A DNA stretch of 64,000 nt, from positions 1,488,001 through 1,552,000 of the forward strand of contig NZ_CP044344.1 of the NCBI RefSeq assembly GCF_008761635.1. The letters run 5' to 3'. This DNA comes from Nocardioides cynanchi. GTDB lineage: Bacteria > Actinomycetota > Actinomycetes > Propionibacteriales > Nocardioidaceae. Below are positions 59,658 to 64,000 of this stretch, piece by piece. Position 1 is the stretch's first letter. The number at the start of each line of letters is the position of its first letter. The translations under genes and the position numbers were made by a program. Under the pieces are notes generated by a model. That model was not told the origin of the DNA and made no database searches. It was given only the letters and a program-made list of their open reading frames with translations.

Positions 59658-61082
59658 TCAGCCAGCGCTCGCGGGCGAGGGGCTGCGCAGCAGGACATAG
59701 CCGTCGGACTCGCCGTCGGGCACCCAGCCGTGGTGCTCCAGCCCCGCCGCCAGCGCGGACCCGGTGCGGAGCAGGGCCACCGGTGCCGCGGAGTCCCGGA
59801 CGACGCCGTACCACCCGGTGGAGGTGCTCACTGCCTGCTCGTAGCTCGATGCGTGCGCACTCGAGTACGGCGTGATCAGCCCGTCGATGTAGGGGTCGAG
59901 GCCGGGGTGGCGCCAGTGGATCCACCCCCCGAGCTCGTAGGCGTTGAAGACCTTGGTGCCGGGCGCCAGCTGGTCCAGTCGCGCGTCGAGCCCGAGCGGG
60001 ACGTCGCCCGGTGTGGCCGAGGTGTGGGGCACCACGGCCGCCAGGCCGGTCAGCAGCACGGCCGCCGAGGCGATGAGCACACCCAGCTCGACCCGGCCGG
60101 GCCCGCGGGAAGCGTCTGCTTCCTCGGGCGAGCCGAACCTGGTCAGGAGGGTCTCGAGCGCCGCGGTGAAGACCGGAGCGACCGTCAGCCCGGCGATCAC
60201 CACGGTGCGGCCGGCGTACCAGAGCCAGAAGGTGGCGCCGACGAGCACGAGCACCCGCGCCCAGGTGACGCCTCGCCTGGTCAGGAGCCAGACCACGGCG
60301 GTGCCGACGATCATCGCCGCGGCGCCCAGCGGCCCCGAGAGCAGGAGATCGGTGCGGTCCCACTCCTGGATGAACTGCGAGGTCGAGCTGACCGCGAAGG
60401 GCGCCTTCAGCACCCCGAGGCCCACGGGGTTGAGCAGCACCACGGCGAAGGAGCCGAGCGCCACCGCACCGAGCCGCGCGAGCTCTCCGGCGGTCGCGCG
60501 ACGCGAGAGGGCGATCCCGACCAGGAAGAGGAAGCCGTAGGCGACGCCCACGAACCAGAAGCCGTGGCACAGCGACCACACCCACGCCAGCGGCACCAGC
60601 CACCAGCGCGGCCGCAGGTCGCGCTCGCTCTGCAGCCACGCGGCCATCAGCACCGGCAGCAGCACGAAGCTGACCAGCTGCGGGCGCGAGGTCAGGGAGC
60701 CGGAGGACGCCAGAACCGCGAGCACGGTGGCCACCCCCGCCGCCAGCATCCGGCCCTCCCGACGGTTGGCCAGGTAGACCACGACCACCACGACCATGGC
60801 CGCCAGCCCGAACAGCCAGGCCAGCCCCGGCAGTCCCAGCCAGCGCTCGACCCACGCGGCGACGACCTCGGGCACGGGCTCGGTCGGCACCCAGGAGACC
60901 GTGGCGAAGCTGGACCAGTGGTGCGGCGTGGCCAGCGAGTGCTGGTCGATGAGGTCGTTGCCCAGGCGCAGGTGCCACCAGTCGTCGGGGTCGGCGATCG
61001 GACGCGCCGCCCGGCCCGCGACCCAGGCGAGCAGGCCGCACACCATGGCCAGCGGCAGCCAGCGCAGCAGACGGTCGGCCAT
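59658..61082 (-). CDS. Polytopic membrane protein (GT-C-like, unassigned)
   Basis: A 474-residue protein with about ten helices. The first external loop has IADPDDWWHLRLGNDLI and an HHWSSFATVSWVPTEP stretch, with acidic/Trp-rich residues as in GT-C glycosyltransferases or O-antigen-ligase-like proteins. The C-terminal about 100 residues form a soluble domain (KVFNAYELGGWIHWRHPGLD). Function cannot be fixed. It converges with the PIG-V-like gene. Confidence 0.75.
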   Translation of the reverse strand: MADRLLRWLPLAMVCGLLAWVAGRAARPIADPDDWWHLRLGNDLIDQHSLATPHHWSSFATVSWVPTEPVPEVVAAWVERWLGLPGLAWLFGLAAMVVVVVVYLANRREGRMLAAGVATVLAVLASSGSLTSRPQLVSFVLLPVLMAAWLQSERDLRPRWWLVPLAWVWSLCHGFWFVGVAYGFLFLVGIALSRRATAGELARLGAVALGSFAVVLLNPVGLGVLKAPFAVSSTSQFIQEWDRTDLLLSGPLGAAAMIVGTAVVWLLTRRGVTWARVLVLVGATFWLWYAGRTVVIAGLTVAPVFTAALETLLTRFGSPEEADASRGPGRVELGVLIASAAVLLTGLAAVVPHTSATPGDVPLGLDARLDQLAPGTKVFNAYELGGWIHWRHPGLDPYIDGLITPYSSAHASSYEQAVSTSTGWYGVVRDSAAPVALLRTGSALAAGLEHHGWVPDGESDGYVLLRSPSPASAG

Positions 61083-61147
61083 GCCCCGGATCGTCGCAGC
61101 AAACCGGGGGTCCGGCGGGCAGATCGGTACGGCGCGCCCGGGTCCGG

Positions 61148-62089
61148 TCAGTGACGCGTGAGGTCGGCGGCGCCGATCATGCCCGCCCGGTTGCCCAGTT
61201 CGGCCTTCCGGATCTCGAGCATCGGTCGGCGGTCGTGCCCCGGCCGCTGGGCCGCGAACCCGTCGCGGATCGGGTCGAGCAGCAGGTCGTCGGCGGCGCT
61301 GACGCCCCCGCCGATCACCACCAGGGCCGGGTCGAGGACGGCGGTGATCGAGGCGATGCCCTCCCCCAGCCAGCGCCCGAGCTCGGCGAGCTGCTCGCAG
61401 GCGAAGGCGTCACCCTCGTGTGCCGCGTCGGTGATCAAGGGGCCGGTGATCCCGGCCGGGTCACCGCCGGCCCGGCCCAGCAGGTCCGCGGCCGCCGGGG
61501 ACCCGGTCGAGGCCGCTGCCCTCGCCCTGCGGACCAGGGCGTTCCCGCTGGCATACATCTCGAAGCAGCCGCGGTTCCCGCAGCCGCACGGCAGCCCGTC
61601 GGGTACGACGCGCAGGTGTCCGATCTCCGCGCCCACTCCGAAGGCCCCGCGGTAGAGCTGACCGTCCAGCACGACCCCACCGCCGATGCCGGTGCCCACC
61701 GTGACCAGGAGCAGCTCCTCGACGTCGTGGCCGGCGCCGAACTGGAACTCGCCCCACGCCGCGGCGTTCGCGTCGTTCTCGATGAACACCGGCAGGTCGA
61801 GCCGCTGCTCGAGGTCGGCCTTGAGGTCGAGGTCGCGGACCGCCATGTTCGCCGCGAACATCACCACCGAACGGGCGCGGTTGATGTAGCCGGCGACGCC
61901 GACCCCCACCGCAGCGATGTCGTGGCGGGCCCGGAGCTCGGCGACGAGCGTCTCGATGGCCTGCTCGATCGCCTCCTCGTCGGTGGCGGGCGACTCGACC
62001 CGCAGCTCCTCGATGATCCTGCCGGCCTCGTCCACGACGCCGCCCGCGATCTTGGTGCCACCCACGTCGATGCCGCAGGCCAGCGTCAT
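61148..62089 (-). CDS. ROK-family glucokinase
   Basis: Cytoplasmic sugar kinase. It has 313 residues: ATP-binding GIDVGGTKIAGGVVD at 6-20, substrate residues Asn105/Asp106 (ENDANAA), Glu155/His158 (EIGH) and the zinc site CGCGNRGC with Cys168, Cys170 and Cys175. Glucokinase is the likely activity; other hexoses or N-acetylated sugars are possible. It overlaps the DUF5304-type gene by ATGA, so it may be co-translated with the ArsA-like operon. Confidence 0.9.
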   Translation of the reverse strand: MTLACGIDVGGTKIAGGVVDEAGRIIEELRVESPATDEEAIEQAIETLVAELRARHDIAAVGVGVAGYINRARSVVMFAANMAVRDLDLKADLEQRLDLPVFIENDANAAAWGEFQFGAGHDVEELLLVTVGTGIGGGVVLDGQLYRGAFGVGAEIGHLRVVPDGLPCGCGNRGCFEMYASGNALVRRARAAASTGSPAAADLLGRAGGDPAGITGPLITDAAHEGDAFACEQLAELGRWLGEGIASITAVLDPALVVIGGGVSAADDLLLDPIRDGFAAQRPGHDRRPMLEIRKAELGNRAGMIGAADLTRH

Positions 62090-62496
62090 CGGTCGTCCTC
62101 CGGCCAGTCGCCGTCGTCGTCCTGGTCGAGGTCGATCCGCTCGACACCGCCGTCCCGCGCCGGGGGCTGGGTGGCCATCATCCCCGACACCGCCAGCATC
62201 AGCGACGAGGCGGCGCCGGCCAGATGGGCGCGCACCTCGGGGCTGGTCTGGCGGATCGCGTTCACCGTGCGGCAGACCGGGCACCACGTGCACGACGCGT
62301 CGCCGGTCCCCAGGTGGTCGTGCAGGTCGTCGCCCAGGTTGTCGCCCAGCTGCTCGGTCAGGGTCGAGAGGCCGTCGCCGTGCTCCCGGGCCCAGCCGGC
62401 CACCGCGCCGAACAGCTTGGCCGCCTCCTCGGCGACGCTGCCCACGGGGTCGGACGGCGCGCCGGACGCGGGGCCTGGCCCCTCGCTCTGGCTCAC
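62086..62496 (-). CDS. DUF5304-like small protein
   Basis: A 136-residue soluble protein. It opens SQSEGPGPASGAPSDPVGSV, and the middle has EEAAKLFGAVAGWAREH and a CTWCPVC zinc-ribbon-like pair of cysteines followed by RTVNAIRQTSPEVRAHL. The C-terminus is acidic. The family is found between ArsA-like and glucokinase genes in actinobacteria. The GTG start has AGGAGGAA and overlaps the upstream stop. Confidence 0.8.
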   Translation of the reverse strand: MSQSEGPGPASGAPSDPVGSVAEEAAKLFGAVAGWAREHGDGLSTLTEQLGDNLGDDLHDHLGTGDASCTWCPVCRTVNAIRQTSPEVRAHLAGAASSLMLAVSGMMATQPPARDGGVERIDLDQDDDGDWPEDDR

Positions 62497-63686
62497 GCTT
62501 CCTCCTGGGCTGCTCGCTGGTCGGTTCGGGCGGCGAACCTGACCCGCAGCTCGCCGTCCTCCACGCGGGCTCCGGCGACACGGTGCCGGGCGAGCCCGGC
62601 GGGCAGGGTCAGGAGACGACGATACGGGGCCACGGTCACCACCAGGTCGTCGCCGTCCCTCGCGAGATCGACGTCTCCGCGGACCACGAAGGGCAGCCGC
62701 AGGTGCAGCACGGCACCACCCGTCGTCCGGGTGATCCGGAGGGGCTCCCGCGCCGGGGGTACGACGAGCGGGTCGCCATCGCCGTACAGGTGGGACGCGA
62801 GCTCCCCGAGCGCCTCGAGCCCCACCGGCTCGGACGGGCGGTACTCCGACCGCCACACCCGGAGCCCGGCGAAGGAGTCCTCGACCTGGGCCAGGACGTC
62901 GTCCTGCGCGGCGACCCACCGGGCCCGCCACGGGTCCGCGTCGCCGGAGGGGAAGACCCGGTTGGCCACCACTCCGTCCACCCGGTAGCCGAACAGCGAC
63001 AGGGTGGTGTAGCTGCGCCGGGCCTCGGCCAGCACCACCTGCTCCGGGGTCAGCACGAGCCGCACGCTCGCCTCCGGTCCGGTGAGCAGGGCTCGCACCT
63101 CGTCGAGCTCCGCGTGCAGCCGCTCGACCGCACCGAACACCCCGTCGTCGGGCATCGGCACACCGACCGCCCGGGACAGGACCGGGCGCAGGGCACGGAC
63201 CATGCGCCGTTCGACCGGGAAGACCCGCGTCATGTACCAGCCGAGGGCCTCGGGGAGGGCGAGCAGGCGGAGCGTCTCGGCGGTCGGGGCGCAGTCGACC
63301 ACGACGAAGTCCCACTCGTCGCTGAGCGCGTGCAGTCGCAGCTCCAGCAGCGCCAGGACCTCCTCGGCGCCGGGCAGGACGGTCAGCTCCTCGGCCGCGA
63401 CCGGGTCGACACCGGCGATCTCGAGCACGCTGAGCAGGTAGCGCTGGATCTCGGCCCACGACTGCTCGAACCGCAGCTGGGCGTCGACCTGGTGCACGAA
63501 GAGCCGGGGCGCCACCGGGACCGGTTCGGCACCCACCGTGGTCCCGAACGCGTCGGCCAGCGAGTGGGCGGCGTCGGTGGACAGGACCAGCGTCCGTAGC
63601 CCGGACCGGGCGGCCAGGGTGGCCGTGGCCGCGGCCACCGTCGACTTGCCGACGCCGCCCTTACCGGTGAACAGGAGGATCCGCAC
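62493..63686 (-). CDS. ArsA/GET3-family ATPase (Rv2184c-like)
   Basis: A 397-residue deviant-Walker ATPase: GKGGVGKST at 8-16, LVLSTDAAHSLADAFGT (switch region), VVDCAPTAETLRLL and a C-terminal HSP20-like beta domain (about 300-397), as in the Rv2184c group. No arsenic genes are nearby; the cellular role of these actinobacterial members is unknown. It is the first gene of a three-gene overlapping unit with DUF5304 and ROK. The 15-base gap to the SRPBCC stop suggests one operon. Confidence 0.88.
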   Translation of the reverse strand: MRILLFTGKGGVGKSTVAAATATLAARSGLRTLVLSTDAAHSLADAFGTTVGAEPVPVAPRLFVHQVDAQLRFEQSWAEIQRYLLSVLEIAGVDPVAAEELTVLPGAEEVLALLELRLHALSDEWDFVVVDCAPTAETLRLLALPEALGWYMTRVFPVERRMVRALRPVLSRAVGVPMPDDGVFGAVERLHAELDEVRALLTGPEASVRLVLTPEQVVLAEARRSYTTLSLFGYRVDGVVANRVFPSGDADPWRARWVAAQDDVLAQVEDSFAGLRVWRSEYRPSEPVGLEALGELASHLYGDGDPLVVPPAREPLRITRTTGGAVLHLRLPFVVRGDVDLARDGDDLVVTVAPYRRLLTLPAGLARHRVAGARVEDGELRVRFAARTDQRAAQEEA

Positions 63687-63701
63687 GGAGTCGGGACGCC
63701 G

Positions 63702-64000
63702 TCAGCCGAGCGACTCGACGCGCTTCTTCAGACCCTTGAGAGCGGCGTCGATCAGGATCTTCTCGCCCTTGCGCTTGAGCATCCCGATCAGCGGGATCGC
63801 GACGTCCAGGGCGAGCCGGTAGGTCACCTCGGTCGAGCCGTCGCCGCGGTCCTCCAGGATGTAGGCGCCGTCGAGGGCCTTGAGCATCTTGCCCTCGTGG
63901 AGGACCCAGGTGACCTGCTCACTGCCGGTCCAGACGTAGGCGAGGGTGTACTCGTCCTTGATCGGGGAGACGTCCAGCTTGAAGAAGACCTTTTCGGCAC
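63702..64000 (-). CDS. SRPBCC (polyketide cyclase-like) protein, 5' end outside window
   Basis: The visible 99 codons read AEKVFFKLDVSPIKDEYTLA and onward to the stop after KRVESLG, the C-terminal half of a START/SRPBCC lipid-binding-like domain (TYRLALDVAIPLIGMLKRKGE region). It matches the Rv2185c position upstream of the ArsA-like gene. The N-terminus is missing from the window. Confidence 0.82.
   Translation of the reverse strand, partial: AEKVFFKLDVSPIKDEYTLAYVWTGSEQVTWVLHEGKMLKALDGAYILEDRGDGSTEVTYRLALDVAIPLIGMLKRKGEKILIDAALKGLKKRVESLG

Overview
The window comes from a very GC-rich actinobacterium, most likely Nocardioides or a close relative in the Nocardioidaceae. The evidence is the gene families (SAV_6107-type HEPN, DUF6504, DUF3040, DUF5304, Rv2175c-like, PASTA kinase, class II DAHP synthase), the frequent GTG starts, the mycobacterial-type LexA box and the many apparently leaderless starts. 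No tRNA, rRNA, CRISPR array, insertion sequence or prophage was seen. The genus is inferred from memory of these families; the order is more secure.

Layout. 1-9735: the front of the division and cell-wall (dcw) cluster on the minus strand (mraZ, a candidate mraW RNA, a 59-codon ORF, rsmH, an ftsL-like gene, ftsI, murE, murF, mraY, partial murD). It is driven from a promoter overlapped by five GTGG MraZ boxes. 10158-14828: a plus-strand MoxR / DUF58 / transglutaminase operon. 14876-22380: DUF3040, then dinB, a methyltransferase and an SOS-type operon (DUF6504, HEPN, dnaE2) behind a perfect LexA box. 22447-30782: small metabolic and regulatory genes (YbaK, ArsC-like, SigE-family sigma with partner, DUF4126, FAD oxidoreductase, SIMPL, metF, prenyl synthase). 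30805-30945: three tandem copies of a palindromic repeat. 30971-35144: barstar, RNase Sa-like enzyme, Rv2175c-like protein, a membrane/F420-type fusion, a glycosyltransferase and a TetR regulator with a 27-bp palindromic operator. 35268-46605: PASTA kinase, DMT transporter, zinc-ribbon protein, threonine aldolase, a frameshifted GT39 gene, aroG, quinone reductase, MOSC protein and a PPi-type phosphofructokinase. 46732-52417: secreted beta-propeller protein, MFS transporter, DUF1028 and glpK. 52426-64000: a 25-bp inverted repeat, a histidine kinase / response regulator operon ending with GNAT and coiled-coil genes, PlsC-type acyltransferase, esterase, membrane proteins, ROK glucokinase, DUF5304, ArsA-like ATPase and partial SRPBCC protein.

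How it fits together. The backbone (dcw genes, DUF3040, metF, prenyl synthase, Rv2175c, pknL, aroG, plsC, ArsA-like, SRPBCC) follows, from memory, the order of the Mycobacterium tuberculosis region around Rv2155c-Rv2185c. The SOS mutagenesis operon, the RNase/barstar pair, the TetR-glycosyltransferase pair and the propeller/MFS/glpK block look like lineage-specific insertions into that backbone. Operons are tightly packed, with many 4-base stop/start overlaps, and about nineteen genes have a TANNNT -10 box 6-8 bases before the start codon, which suggests leaderless transcripts.
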